Of a stretch of DNA of 64,000 bases, positions 54,112 through 62,843 are shown one piece after another (the stretch's first letter is position 1; every line of letters starts with the position of its first letter). The DNA comes from Frigidibacter albus (GTDB taxonomy: Bacteria > Pseudomonadota > Alphaproteobacteria > Rhodobacterales > Rhodobacteraceae): NCBI RefSeq assembly GCF_009908165.1, contig NZ_JAAAUC010000012.1:62001-126000 (forward strand), read 5' to 3'. The notes beneath the pieces are model-generated. The model ran no database searches and had not been told where the DNA came from. It was given only the letters and a program-made list of their open reading frames with translations. The position numbers and the translations under genes were made by a program.

Positions 54112-54168
54112 GGGCGCCTCTGCCGCGGCAGCGGCCGGCAGCCCCTCCGGAGCCTGCCGGCGGCGCCC
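54112..54168. terminator. nested hairpin between the ThiE-like gene and the glnE group
   Basis: Outer arms GGGCGCC (54112-54118) and GGCGCCC (54162-54168); inner arms GCCGGCAG (54134-54141) and CTGCCGGC (54154-54161). It separates convergent genes. Confidence 0.55.
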
Positions 54169-54182
54169 AAGAGCTTACCGCC

Positions 54183-54455
54183 TCAGCCCCGCTCGAACCT
54201 CCCCGCCCGGCCCCCACGCCGCCGCGGCGGCTCCGCCCCGGTCAGCCCGGCCCGCAGCACCCCTGTCATCGGATGCTCCGTCGCGCCCGCGCCATACTGT
54301 GCCAGCAGCGCCCGGATCGCCCCCGCCACCTCAACCCCCGCTTCAAGGCTCAGCGCCCAGTCGAGGAAGATCGACCGGCATTCCCCCAAGGTGATGCCCT
54401 CGATCGCGTAGCTCTCGCGCACCAGCCCTTTCGGGTCCGCCCGGTCCAGATCCAT
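54183..54455 (-). CDS. small protein of unknown function downstream of glnE
   Basis: 90 residues: MDLDRADPKGLVRESYAIEG then ITLGECRSIFLDWALSLEAG, a helical acidic segment, followed by a basic Arg/Gly-rich tail (EPPRRRGGRAGRFERG). The start is 6 bp after the glnE stop in the same direction, so cotranscription is likely. The sequence looks like a conserved hypothetical of Rhodobacterales rather than a random frame, as the N-terminal two thirds are compositionally balanced. Function unknown. Confidence 0.7.
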   Translation of the reverse strand: MDLDRADPKGLVRESYAIEGITLGECRSIFLDWALSLEAGVEVAGAIRALLAQYGAGATEHPMTGVLRAGLTGAEPPRRRGGRAGRFERG

Positions 54456-54461
54456 CAGCCC

Positions 54462-57242
54462 TCACCCCTCCAGCACCCGGTCCACAATGGCGGCCACCCG
54501 GGCCGTCGCCGCGTCCAGCCGCGACGCCAGCGCGGCCAGATCCGCCATTCCGGTCTCGCGCAGCAGGAAGGCGCGGGCGCCCTCGCCGATCTGCTCCATG
54601 TCCAGCGGCCGGTCGGTCAAGAGTCGCCCCCCCGCCTGCAGCCGCCACAAGAAGCGGTAGGCCTCCTGCAGCGCCGCCTCCTCGGGCTTGCCAAGGCAGC
54701 CGCTGCGCAGGCCCGCGCGCAGCTGCGCCTCGACCCGCCGCGCGGGGTCGGCAGCGCGCAGGGCGCAGGACTGGGCCAGCAGCTCGATGTCCTGCAGGCG
54801 GCCCGGACCGATCTTCGCCTCCCACACCCCGTCCGGCGCCTTGGCCGCAAAAATCCGCCGCCGCATGTCGGCGACATCGGCCAGCACCGTCTCGCCACCC
54901 GACTTCGCCTCCAGCACCTCGCGGCGCAGCGCCTCCACCTCGGCCGCCAGCCCCGCCTCCCCGGCAATGGCCCGGGCCCGGGTCAGCGCCAGATGTTCCC
55001 AGGTCCAGGCCTCGGTCCTCTGATAGCTGCGGAACCGCTCCAGCGCCGTCGCCACCGGGCCCTGCTTGCCCGAGGGGCGCAGGCGCATGTCGACCTCATA
55101 GAGCCGCCCCTCGGCCATCGGCGCCGACAGCGCGGTGACAAGCGCTTGGGTCAGCCGCGCGTAATAGGTGCGCGTCGGCAGCGGCCGCTTGCCCTCCGAC
55201 GCCTCCACCCCGGCATCGTCATAGATCACGATCAGGTCGAGGTCCGAGGCGGCATTCAGCCGCTCTGCCCCGAGGCTGCCCATCCCCAGCACCACCGCCC
55301 CGCGCCCCGGCATCGGCCCGTGCTTGGCCGCGAACTCGGCGCAGCACGGCTCCCAGACCGCGGCCACGCAGGCGCTGGCGAGGTCGGCATACATCCGCCC
55401 CGCCTCGGCCGCATCGACCAGCCCGCGCAGGTGATGCACGCCGATGCGGAAATGCCATTCCCGCGCCCACCGCCGTGCGGCATCCAGCTTGGCCTCGTAA
55501 TCGGGCAGCGCCGCCAGCTGACCGGCCAGCGCCGCGCGCAGCGGCCCCGCCCCCGGCCAGGGCGCGAAGAAATCCCCGCCGATCACCGCATCGAAGACCG
55601 AGGAATGCCGCGACAGATGCCGCGCAAGGCCGGGTGCGGTGGCGCAGATATCGACGATCAGCTCCACCAGCTGCGGGTTGGCATCGAACAGCGAGAACAG
55701 CTGCACCCCCGCCGGAAGGCCGCGCAGGAAGCCGTCGAACTGGCGCAGCGCCTCCTCGGGGTTGGCGGCGCGCAGCAGCCCGCGCAGGATGCCCGGCTTG
55801 ACCCGGCGGAAAATCTCGGCGGCGCGGGCGGATCGCAGCGCCGGATAGGCGCGCCAGCCCTCGACGATGGCACGCGAGGTCTCCGGCAGGTCCGGCATCT
55901 CGTCGGTCGTCTCGCCGGGGGCAAAGAACTCCTCGGTCAGCGCCGCCACCCGCTCCAGCCGCTGACGCAGCCCGGCGCGCATCGCGGCAGTGTCGGCCTC
56001 GCCCATCATCCGCGCCAGCCGCTCGAAGCCCTCGGCGCTGGCGGGCAGCGCATGGGTCTGCGCATCGGCGGCCATCTGCAGGCGATGCTCCACCTCGCGG
56101 TGCGCGCGGTAAAGCGCGGTGAGCTCCCCCGCCACCTCCGCCGGCACCCAGCCCTTCGCCGCCAGCGCCGCAAGGCTGGCCACGGTGCCGCGCCCCCGCA
56201 ACTCCGGGTCGCGCCCCCCGGCGATCAGCTGCCGGGTCTGGGTGAAGAACTCGATCTCGCGGATGCCGCCCACCCCCAGCTTCATGTCATGGCCTTCCAG
56301 CACCACCGGCCCATGCAGCCCCTTGTGGTCGCGGATCTTCAGCCGCATGTCATGGGCATCCTGGATGGCGGCGAAATCCAGATGCTTGCGCCAGACGAAG
56401 GGCGTCAGCCGCGCCAGGAACCGCTCGCCCGCCACGATGTCGCCGCCGCAGGCCCGCGCCTTGATATAGGCGGCGCGTTCCCAGGTACGGCCCTGCGCCT
56501 CATAGTATTGCTCCGCCGCCGCCATCGCGATGCAGACCGGGGTGACGCTGGCATCGGGGCGCAGGCGCAGGTCGGTGCGGAACACATAGCCCTCGGCGGT
56601 ATTGTCGCCGATCCAGGCGGTCATCTTGCGCGCCACGCGGATGAAGGCGGCGCGGGCCTCGTGGTAATCGTCCGGGGCATAGCGGTCTTCGTCGAACAGG
56701 CAGATGAGGTCGATGTCCGAGGAATAGTTGAGCTCCCCCGCCCCCATCTTGCCCATCGCCAGCGCCACCATGCCGCCCGCCGTGTCGGCATCCTGGGGCA
56801 CCGCGCCCGGCAACTTGCCGCGGCGGATCTCCTCGGCGACCAGCGCCTTCAGCGACAGGTCCACCGCCCGGTCGGCCAGCGCCGTCAGCGCGCCCGTCAC
56901 CGCCTCCAGCGGCCAGACGCCGCCCAGATCGGCCAGCCCCGCCAACAGCGCCACCCGCCGCTTGGCGATGCGCAGGGCGACAGGCAGACCGGGCCCCGCC
57001 TCCAGCCCGCCCAATACCTCCGCCAGCGCTGGCTCGGGAGCCGCCTGCAGCGCGGCCTCCAGCCACGCCGCCTCGCGCGCCATCAGCCCGGCCAGATAGG
57101 GGCTGCATCCCGCCGCCCCCGCCAGCAGCGCCCGCAGCTCCGGCGCCAGCGCGGCAAAGCGCGCCGCGGCATCTGCGCCGCGGGCGGCATCGAACGGGAT
57201 CGGGCAGCGGGTCAGCCTCGCGGCGAAAGGGGCATGGGTCAT
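54462..57242 (-). CDS. glnE: bifunctional glutamine synthetase adenylyltransferase/deadenylase
   Basis: 926 residues (E. coli 946). Two nucleotidyltransferase domains: N-terminal deadenylase with MGKMGAGELNYSSDIDLICL (about 170) and C-terminal adenylyltransferase with GMGSLGAERLNAASDLDLIV (about 660). Each is followed by a helical domain. It switches glutamine synthetase off or on by adenylylation under PII control. In this window it adds to the nitrogen-regulation genes at 35-39 kb but is not linked to them. Confidence 0.96.
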   Translation of the reverse strand: MTHAPFAARLTRCPIPFDAARGADAAARFAALAPELRALLAGAAGCSPYLAGLMAREAAWLEAALQAAPEPALAEVLGGLEAGPGLPVALRIAKRRVALLAGLADLGGVWPLEAVTGALTALADRAVDLSLKALVAEEIRRGKLPGAVPQDADTAGGMVALAMGKMGAGELNYSSDIDLICLFDEDRYAPDDYHEARAAFIRVARKMTAWIGDNTAEGYVFRTDLRLRPDASVTPVCIAMAAAEQYYEAQGRTWERAAYIKARACGGDIVAGERFLARLTPFVWRKHLDFAAIQDAHDMRLKIRDHKGLHGPVVLEGHDMKLGVGGIREIEFFTQTRQLIAGGRDPELRGRGTVASLAALAAKGWVPAEVAGELTALYRAHREVEHRLQMAADAQTHALPASAEGFERLARMMGEADTAAMRAGLRQRLERVAALTEEFFAPGETTDEMPDLPETSRAIVEGWRAYPALRSARAAEIFRRVKPGILRGLLRAANPEEALRQFDGFLRGLPAGVQLFSLFDANPQLVELIVDICATAPGLARHLSRHSSVFDAVIGGDFFAPWPGAGPLRAALAGQLAALPDYEAKLDAARRWAREWHFRIGVHHLRGLVDAAEAGRMYADLASACVAAVWEPCCAEFAAKHGPMPGRGAVVLGMGSLGAERLNAASDLDLIVIYDDAGVEASEGKRPLPTRTYYARLTQALVTALSAPMAEGRLYEVDMRLRPSGKQGPVATALERFRSYQRTEAWTWEHLALTRARAIAGEAGLAAEVEALRREVLEAKSGGETVLADVADMRRRIFAAKAPDGVWEAKIGPGRLQDIELLAQSCALRAADPARRVEAQLRAGLRSGCLGKPEEAALQEAYRFLWRLQAGGRLLTDRPLDMEQIGEGARAFLLRETGMADLAALASRLDAATARVAAIVDRVLEG

Positions 57243-57299
57243 CGCGCCACCCTATCGGGCAAAGCGGCAGGGTCAACGTCAGCGCAACCGCGCTTTCCC

Positions 57300-57330
57300 C
57301 TTCTTGCTGGGAGAAATATCCTCGGGGGGG
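57300..57330. repeat. intergenic repeat element, copy 6 (half element)
   Basis: CTTCTTGCTGGGAGAAATAT followed by CCTCGGGGGGG matches the right arm of copy 3 as reconstructed without the transposon. GGCAGACGGCCCCCC (57337-57351) is the complement of the flank seen in copies 1 and 5. Confidence 0.65.
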
Positions 57331-57395
57331 GCGGGGGGCAGACGGCCCCCCGCCGCCGGCGAAGGGCACTGCACGTCATATCAAGGACATACGGC

Positions 57396-57424
57396 CCGAT
57401 CTTCATCCAACCTGTGAAGATCGG
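57396..57424. other. perfect 10-bp-arm hairpin in the glnE/DUF2852 divergent region
   Basis: CCGATCTTCA (57396-57405), 9-nt loop, TGAAGATCGG (57415-57424). It lies about 160 bp upstream of glnE and 140 bp upstream of the DUF2852 gene. Role unknown. The 317-base gap 57243-57559 contains this, a repeat half-element, and the palindromes described separately. Confidence 0.5.
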
Positions 57425-57449
57425 CCGCCAAAGCCCCAATTTTCTCTCA

Positions 57450-57526
57450 ATGTGAATTTCCTTTACATCACCCCTTGAACCCCTCTTTCCCGGGGCCATA
57501 TCCAGTCATGTGAAAGACATTCACAT
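57450..57526 (+). promoter_or_regulatory. tandem ATGTGAA-N5-TTCACAT palindromes bracketing a promoter (DUF2852 gene)
   Basis: Palindrome 1: ATGTGAA-TTTCC-TTTACAT (57450-57468, one mismatch). Palindrome 2: ATGTGAA-AGACA-TTCACAT (57508-57526, perfect). Between them lie TTGAAC (57475-57480), a 16-nt spacer and CATATC. The two sites are 58 bp apart centre to centre and flank the candidate promoter, as expected for a repressor that acts at two operators. The half-site spacing (TGTGA-N7-TCACA) is one base longer than a CRP site. Confidence 0.55.
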
Positions 57527-57559
57527 CAACGAGACACGCCGCCCAACCCGGAGGACACG

Positions 57560-58027
57560 ATGACCCATACTGACACATTTCCCCGCCAATCCTGGTTGGG
57601 CCGCGCCGAGGCCTGGCTTGATGACCGTGGCAAAGGCGCCTGGATCGCCCTCATGGTGCTGTCCTTCATCTTCGTCTGGCCCGTCGGCCTCGCCATCCTC
57701 GCCTACATGATCTGGAGCAAACGCATGTTCGGAAGCTGTTCTTCGCGCCGCCGCAGCGGCACCGATTTCACCCGCGGAATGGGCCGTGGTCACCGCTTCG
57801 GCCAGAGCTTCGGCTCGTCGGGCAACACCGCCTTCGACGCCTACAAGTCCGACACCTTGGCCCGGCTGGAGCGCGAGCAAGAAGAGTTCGAATCCTTCCT
57901 GCGCCGCCTGCGCGAGAGCAAGGACAAGTCCGAGTTCGACCAGTACATGACCGAGCGGGCCCGCGAAGCGGCGAACCCTTCGCCGCAGACTGCGCCCGTG
58001 CCGCAGTCCGGCGACGACCGGACCTGA
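57560..58027 (+). CDS. DUF2852 domain membrane protein
   Basis: 155 residues. One or two membrane helices (GAWIALMVLSFIFVWPVGLAILAYMIW) at about 26-52, then a basic Gly/Ser-rich linker (RRRSGTDFTRGMGRG). A charged coiled-coil follows (LARLEREQEEFESFLRRLRESKDKSEFDQYM), typical of DUF2852 proteins. Function unknown. GGAGG lies 8 nt upstream of the ATG. Regulation through the tandem palindromes is likely. Confidence 0.85.
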   Translation: MTHTDTFPRQSWLGRAEAWLDDRGKGAWIALMVLSFIFVWPVGLAILAYMIWSKRMFGSCSSRRRSGTDFTRGMGRGHRFGQSFGSSGNTAFDAYKSDTLARLEREQEEFESFLRRLRESKDKSEFDQYMTERAREAANPSPQTAPVPQSGDDRT

Positions 58028-58169
58028 GATCGGGCCTGACCTCAAGGCTCTGGCCGCAGGGCCAAGATGACGGCATCGGGGCGGCGCTCGCCCCGATTTT
58101 TTCACGGCCGCCGGGTTATCTTTCTTTCCGGCGCGCCCTGCCCTTTGCACCCTGCCCCGGAGTTCCCAT

Positions 58170-58649
58170 ATGCCCCGCATGACAGACCCATATTCCCCCC
58201 AGTTCGACGACCGCGACAGGCTTTGGGGCCTGCCCGATCCGGATACCCAGCCCGGTTTCTATGCCGGCGTGCCGCTCAAGCGGCTGGTCGCCTGGCTGGT
58301 CGATTTCGTGATGGTCGCCATCCTCACCGCCATCGTGGTGCCGTTCACGGCCTTCACGGCGCTGTTCTTCCTGCCGGTGCTCTATTTCACGCTGGATTTC
58401 ATCTATCGCTGGTCGACCATCGCCAATGGCTCCTCGACCTGGGGAATGCGGCTGATGGGGATCGAGCTGCGCACCCGCGCCGGGCAGAAGCTCGATAGCG
58501 GTCTCGCGCTGGTCCATACTCTGGGGTTCATCCTGACCTCGGCGACGATGATCCCGCAGCTGCTGTCGGCCGGCATGATGCTGACGCTGCCGCGCGGACA
58601 GGGCCTGACCGACGTGGTTCTGGGCACGACGGCCATCAATCGCGCCTGA
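58170..58649 (+). CDS. RDD family membrane protein
   Basis: 159 residues. The RDD domain begins at about 35 (VPLKRLVAWLVDFVMVAIL, Arg and Asp of the family name) and continues through three to four membrane helices, with SSTWGMRLMGIELRTRAGQKLD between helices. GGAG lies 7 nt upstream of the first ATG. The function of short RDD proteins is not settled; Na+/H+ exchange has been proposed for some. Followed by a strong terminator. Confidence 0.88.
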   Translation: MPRMTDPYSPQFDDRDRLWGLPDPDTQPGFYAGVPLKRLVAWLVDFVMVAILTAIVVPFTAFTALFFLPVLYFTLDFIYRWSTIANGSSTWGMRLMGIELRTRAGQKLDSGLALVHTLGFILTSATMIPQLLSAGMMLTLPRGQGLTDVVLGTTAINRA

Positions 58650-58698
58650 GCGGCGCTGGGGCGCGATCGACCGCGCCGCCTGACCGGACCACCGGCAC

Positions 58699-58739
58699 AC
58701 GCAGCCCCCGGACGGCGAAAGGCCGCCCGGGGGCTGCGT
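58699..58739 (+). terminator. terminator after the RDD gene
   Basis: ACGCAGCCCCCGG (58699-58711) and its perfect complement (58727-58739), with an inner CGGC/GCCG pairing. 50 bp beyond the stop. No U-run. Confidence 0.6.
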
Positions 58740-58850
58740 CACGAATCGTGCTTGGCGGATCTGTGACGGCGCGGTAACGTTGCCGCATCTGCAAGCCCTT
58801 CCCGCCCGCACCCCGCTGCCATCCTGCCTTTCGAGAGCTGTTGCCCGACC

Positions 58851-59687
58851 ATGCGCCACACTCTGCCCATTGCGCCGCAGTTCTATGTGACGGCACCGCA
58901 GACCTGCCCCTATCTGGAGGGCCGGGCGGAGCGTAAGCTGTTCACCGCGCTGCAGGGCGAGGGCGCGGGCCGGCTGAATGACGCGCTGTCCAAGCAGGGG
59001 TTCCGGCGCTCGCAGAACGTGCTCTACCGCCCCTCCTGCGCCGATTGCTCGGCCTGCATGTCGGCGCGGATCCGGGTGGCGGACTTCATCCCCAGCCGCA
59101 CGCAACGCCGGGTGCTGCGCCGCAACGGTGACCTCAAGCGCGAGGCGACCAGCCCCTGGGCGACCGAGGACCAATACACCCTCTTCCGCCGCTATCTCGA
59201 CAGCCGCCACGCCGATGGCGGCATGGCCGACATGGACATCTTCGAATTCGCGGCGATGATCGAGGAGACGCCGGTCAAGACCCGCGTCATCGAGTATTCC
59301 ACCGCCCCCGCCGCTGGCAGCCGCAAGCGGCCGCTGACGGCGGTGTGCCTGACCGATGTGCTCGATGACGGGTTGAGCATGGTTTACAGCTTCTACGATC
59401 CGGCGCGGATCGACGACAGCCTTGGCACCTATATCATCCTTGATCATGTGGAGCTGGCCCGGCAGGTGAGCCTTCCTTACGTCTACCTGGGCTATTGGGT
59501 GCCGGGCAGCCGCAAGATGGGCTACAAGGCCAACTTCTCGGCGCTGGAGATCTACAAGGGCGGCAGCTGGCAGCCGATCGGCGATCCCTGCGGGCACAGC
59601 TCCGAGACGCATCCGCTGTCGGTGGACCCGATTGCCGAGCAGGTGGCGCGGATTTCGCTGCCCGATACCAAGCCCGTGCGCGGATAG
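58851..59687 (+). CDS. bpt: aspartate/glutamate leucyltransferase (Bpt)
   Basis: 278 residues of the ATE1-like family. N-terminal domain with [14 protein letters not shown] and the cysteine cluster [16 protein letters not shown]-terminal GNAT-like domain with [20 protein letters not shown] and [19 protein letters not shown]. It adds leucine to N-terminal Asp or Glu, marking proteins for ClpS-ClpAP degradation (N-degron pathway). It stands alone. The ATG at 58851 gives the expected length. Confidence 0.94.
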   Translation: MRHTLPIAPQFYVTAPQTCPYLEGRAERKLFTALQGEGAGRLNDALSKQGFRRSQNVLYRPSCADCSACMSARIRVADFIPSRTQRRVLRRNGDLKREATSPWATEDQYTLFRRYLDSRHADGGMADMDIFEFAAMIEETPVKTRVIEYSTAPAAGSRKRPLTAVCLTDVLDDGLSMVYSFYDPARIDDSLGTYIILDHVELARQVSLPYVYLGYWVPGSRKMGYKANFSALEIYKGGSWQPIGDPCGHSSETHPLSVDPIAEQVARISLPDTKPVRG

Positions 59688-59858
59688 CGCACATCTCCGT
59701 GTCGCCTGCGCGGCTAGCGCGCTACAGGCCGTCTGCGCGGCGCGAACGCAACGCCTCTACGAAAACGCGCCGGGATGCGGCAATTTGCGCAAGCCGCGCT
59801 TGAATCCGTGCCCCCGGCCCCCATTTCAGGGCAGGAAATCGCACCGGGAACCCTTTCA

Positions 59859-60782
59859 TTGACCTATCTTTTTCTTGTGATCGGCCTTGTAGGGCTTTTT
59901 GTCGGCGGCGAGTTTCTGGTGCGGGGGGCCGTGGGCATCGCCCGCAAATTCGGGCTGTCGCCGCTGGTGATCGGCCTGACGGTGGTAGGCTTCGGCACCT
60001 CGATGCCAGAGCTGCTGGTGTCGGTGCAGGCCGCGCTTGGTGGCACCCCCGCGATTGCGATGGGCAATGTCGTAGGGTCGAACATCGCCAATATCCTGCT
60101 GATCCTTGGCGTGGCCGCGGTGATTGCGCCCGTCTCCATGACCTTTGGCCCGCTGCGCCGCGATCTGGTCGTGATGCTGGCGGCGACGCTGGTGCTGTGG
60201 GGGATGATCCTGAACGGCTATCTGGGGCGGCTCGAGGGGTTCATCCTGTTCGCCGGCCTGCTGGGCTTCCTCTGGGCCGCGCTGCGCAGCGGCAAGGAGG
60301 AGGAGACGGAAGAGATGGCGGGCGTCGCGCTGCCGCCCCTGTGGCGCTCGGTGCTGATCGCGGTGGCGGGGCTGGCGGTGCTGATGATCTCGGCCCGGTT
60401 GCTGATCGATGCCGCGACCGAACTGGCGCGGGACTTCGGGATTTCCGAGGCGGTGATCGGCCTGACCATCGTCGCCATCGGCACCTCGCTGCCCGAGCTT
60501 GCGACCTCGGTGGTGGCGGCGATGCGGCGGCAGGCCGACATTGCCGTGGGCAATGTCGTCGGGTCCAACATCTTCAACATCCTCGGTATCCTCGGGCTGA
60601 CGGCCATCATCGCGCCGATCCCGGTCGAGCCGCGCTTTGCGGGCGTCGACATGGCCGTGGCCTTCGCGGCGGCGGCGGGGCTGGCCTTCATCTCGTGGAA
60701 ATGGGCCCGACTGGGGCGCCCTGCGGGAGCCGGGCTGCTGGTGGTCTATGTCGGGTACATCGCGGCGATGGCGGTGATCTGA
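59859..60782 (+). CDS. calcium/sodium antiporter (CaCA family, YrbG-like)
   Basis: 307 residues if started at TTG 59859 (GGGAA 8 nt upstream; MTYLFLVIGLVGLFVGGEFL). An ATG at 59775 would add a polar 28-residue tail unlike the family. Ten membrane helices in two inverted halves carry the alpha repeats GFGTSMPELLVSVQAAL...GNVVGSN and AIGTSLPELATSVVAAM...GNVVGSN, which form the ion site. It exchanges Ca2+ for Na+ or H+ across the inner membrane. Confidence 0.93.
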   Translation: MTYLFLVIGLVGLFVGGEFLVRGAVGIARKFGLSPLVIGLTVVGFGTSMPELLVSVQAALGGTPAIAMGNVVGSNIANILLILGVAAVIAPVSMTFGPLRRDLVVMLAATLVLWGMILNGYLGRLEGFILFAGLLGFLWAALRSGKEEETEEMAGVALPPLWRSVLIAVAGLAVLMISARLLIDAATELARDFGISEAVIGLTIVAIGTSLPELATSVVAAMRRQADIAVGNVVGSNIFNILGILGLTAIIAPIPVEPRFAGVDMAVAFAAAAGLAFISWKWARLGRPAGAGLLVVYVGYIAAMAVI

Positions 60783-60900
60783 CGCAGGGCCGGCAGTTTC
60801 GGGTGCCGGATTTCGCCAATATGTCGGCCATCCGGCGCTGCGCGCAAGAAATGGAATGCCAAATGCGGCATCCGCGACACATTATGTGCAATTCTCGGGG

Positions 60901-60929
60901 TTGACGCCCCTTCCGCCCCCTCCTAATGA
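60901..60929 (+). promoter_or_regulatory. sigma70 promoter of the ilv leader
   Basis: TTGACG (60901-60906), 17-nt spacer, TAATGA (60924-60929). The start site would be about 27 nt before the leader-peptide ATG. Confidence 0.7.
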
Positions 60930-60962
60930 TACCGCCGAAGGCAACGCAAAGGGCCCCGGGCG

Positions 60963-61010
60963 ATGGCACGGATTCTCGTACTCGTAAGGAACAGGCGCAT
61001 GGGCCGGTAA
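60963..61010 (+). CDS. ilvL: ilvBN leader peptide (attenuation)
   Basis: 15 codons plus TAA, encoding MARILVLVRNRRMGR. Five of the first eight residues are Ile, Leu, Val, Leu, Val, the regulatory amino acids of the pathway. It lies between a promoter and an attenuator upstream of ilvB, and a weak AAGGG precedes it. It is far below usual ORF length cut-offs. Confidence 0.88.
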   Translation: MARILVLVRNRRMGR

Positions 61011-61061
61011 CGGTTGACCATAACGGTTCCCCATGCGCCCCCGCCGACACGGGGGCTTTTT
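60994..61061 (+). promoter_or_regulatory. ilv transcription attenuator
   Basis: Antiterminator: GGCGCATGGG (60994-61003, inside the leader ORF) pairs with CCCATGCGCC (61030-61039). Terminator: GCCCCCG (61037-61043), loop CCGACA, CGGGGGC (61050-61056), then TTTTT. The two share 61037-61039, so they compete. A ribosome stalled at the Ile/Leu/Val codons (60972-60986) leaves the first arm free and lets the antiterminator form. A ribosome reaching the stop covers it and termination follows. Confidence 0.88.
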
Positions 61062-61088
61062 GTTGCGGATTTTGGCAGGAGACGGGCG

Positions 61089-62843
61089 ATGCAACGGCAG
61101 ATGACCGGCGCGAGGATGGTGGTTCAGGCGCTGAAGGATCAGGGCGTCGAGGTGGTGTTCGGGTATCCGGGCGGCGCGGTGCTGCCGATCTATGACGAGA
61201 TCTTCCAGCAGAACGACATCCGCCACATCCTCGTGCGCCACGAACAGGGCGCCGTGCATATGGCCGAGGGCTATGCCCGTTCGACCGGCAAGCCCGGCGT
61301 GGTGCTGGTCACCTCGGGCCCCGGCGCGACCAATGCCGTGACCGGGCTGACCGATGCGCTGATGGATTCGATCCCGCTGGTGGTGCTGACGGGCCAGGTT
61401 CCGACCTTCATGATCGGCACCGATGGCTTCCAGGAGGCCGATACGGTGGGCATCACCCGGCCCTGCACCAAGCATAACTGGCTCGTGAAGGATACCGACA
61501 AGCTGGCCGAAACCCTGCACCAGGCCTTCCACATCGCCATGGCCGGCCGCCCCGGCCCGGTGCTGATCGACATCCCCAAGGATGTGCAATTCGCCACCGG
61601 CACCTATGCCGGGCCGAAGCAGGCGCGGGTGTCGCATTACCAGCCGAAGGTGAAGGGCGATATCGATGCCATCACCAAGCTGGTGGAGCTGATCGAACAG
61701 GCCGAGCGCCCGGTGTTCTACACCGGCGGCGGCGTCATCAACTCCGGCCCGGGCGCCAGCCAATTGCTGCGCGAACTGGCGGATGGCACCGGCTTTCCCG
61801 TCACCTCGACCCTGATGGGTCTGGGCGCCTATCCCGCATCGGGCAAGGGCTGGCTGGGGATGCTGGGGATGCATGGCCTCTATGAGGCGAACCTCGCCAT
61901 GCATGGCTGCGACCTGATGATCAACCTCGGCGCGCGCTTTGATGACCGCATCACCGGGCGCATCGCCGATTTCAGCCCGCGTTCGATCAAGGCCCATGTC
62001 GATATCGACCCCTCGTCGATCAACAAGGTGGTGCGGGTCGATCTGCCCATCGTCGGCGATATCGGCCACGTGCTGGAAGACCTGCTGAAGGTCTGGAAGG
62101 CCCGCGGGCGCAAGGTGAACAAGGACGGGCTTGCCAAATGGTGGGGGCAGATCGAGCAGTGGAAGCTGAAGAAATGCCTTGCCTACAAGGGTTCCACCAC
62201 CACGATCAAGCCGCAATTCGCGCTGGAACGGCTGGAGGCGCTGACCAAGGGCCAGGACCGCTACATCACCACCGAGGTCGGCCAGCACCAGATGTGGGCC
62301 GCGCAATACCTTGGCTTCGAGGCGCCGAACCGCTGGATGACCTCGGGCGGCCTTGGGACGATGGGCTATGGCCTGCCGGCTTCCATCGGCGTGCAGATCG
62401 CCCACCCGGACGCGCTGGTCGTCAACGTCGCCGGTGAGGCGTCGTGGCTGATGAACATGCAGGAGATGGGCACCGCGGTGCAGTTCCGCGCCCCGGTCAA
62501 GCAGTTCATCCTGAACAACGAACGGCTGGGAATGGTGCGGCAATGGCAGCAGCTGCTGCATGGCGAGCGCTATTCGCAAAGCTGGAGCGAGAGCCTGCCC
62601 GATTTCGTGAAGCTTGCCGACGCCTTCGGCTGCAAGGGCATCCGCTGCTCGGACCCGGCGCTGCTGGACGATGCGATCCTCGAGATGCTGGCCTATGACG
62701 GCCCGGTGATCTTCGATTGCATGGTCGAGAAGCACGAGAACTGCTACCCGATGATCCCCAGCGGCAAGGCCCATAACGAGATGCTGATGGGCGATGCCGG
62801 GGTCGAGGGCGCGATTCAGGCGGGCGGCGCGGTGCTGGTGTGA
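61089..62843 (+). CDS. ilvB: acetolactate synthase large subunit
   Basis: 584 residues from ATG 61089 (AGGAG 7 nt upstream). ThDP enzyme: FGYPGGAVLPIYDEIFQ at the start (with catalytic Glu in VRHEQGAVHMAEGYA), FAD-binding middle domain, and C-terminal ThDP/Mg motif AGEASWLMNMQEMGTAVQF followed by ILNNERLGMVRQW (Glu where many have Asp). It condenses pyruvate or 2-ketobutyrate in branched-chain amino acid synthesis. It needs the small subunit IlvN, which here lies one gene further on. Its stop overlaps the next ATG (TGATG). Confidence 0.97.
   Translation: MQRQMTGARMVVQALKDQGVEVVFGYPGGAVLPIYDEIFQQNDIRHILVRHEQGAVHMAEGYARSTGKPGVVLVTSGPGATNAVTGLTDALMDSIPLVVLTGQVPTFMIGTDGFQEADTVGITRPCTKHNWLVKDTDKLAETLHQAFHIAMAGRPGPVLIDIPKDVQFATGTYAGPKQARVSHYQPKVKGDIDAITKLVELIEQAERPVFYTGGGVINSGPGASQLLRELADGTGFPVTSTLMGLGAYPASGKGWLGMLGMHGLYEANLAMHGCDLMINLGARFDDRITGRIADFSPRSIKAHVDIDPSSINKVVRVDLPIVGDIGHVLEDLLKVWKARGRKVNKDGLAKWWGQIEQWKLKKCLAYKGSTTTIKPQFALERLEALTKGQDRYITTEVGQHQMWAAQYLGFEAPNRWMTSGGLGTMGYGLPASIGVQIAHPDALVVNVAGEASWLMNMQEMGTAVQFRAPVKQFILNNERLGMVRQWQQLLHGERYSQSWSESLPDFVKLADAFGCKGIRCSDPALLDDAILEMLAYDGPVIFDCMVEKHENCYPMIPSGKAHNEMLMGDAGVEGAIQAGGAVLV

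Noticed and set aside
54273-57455. 1060-residue + strand ORF antisense to glnE
   Set aside because: Shadow ORF of GC-rich coding sequence with no domain-like pattern. glnE on the other strand is certain.
57508-57526. CRP-type site at ATGTGAAAGACATTCACAT
   Set aside because: TGTGA and TCACA are separated by 7 rather than 6 bases, and the same spacing recurs in the second palindrome, so a different regulator is more likely.
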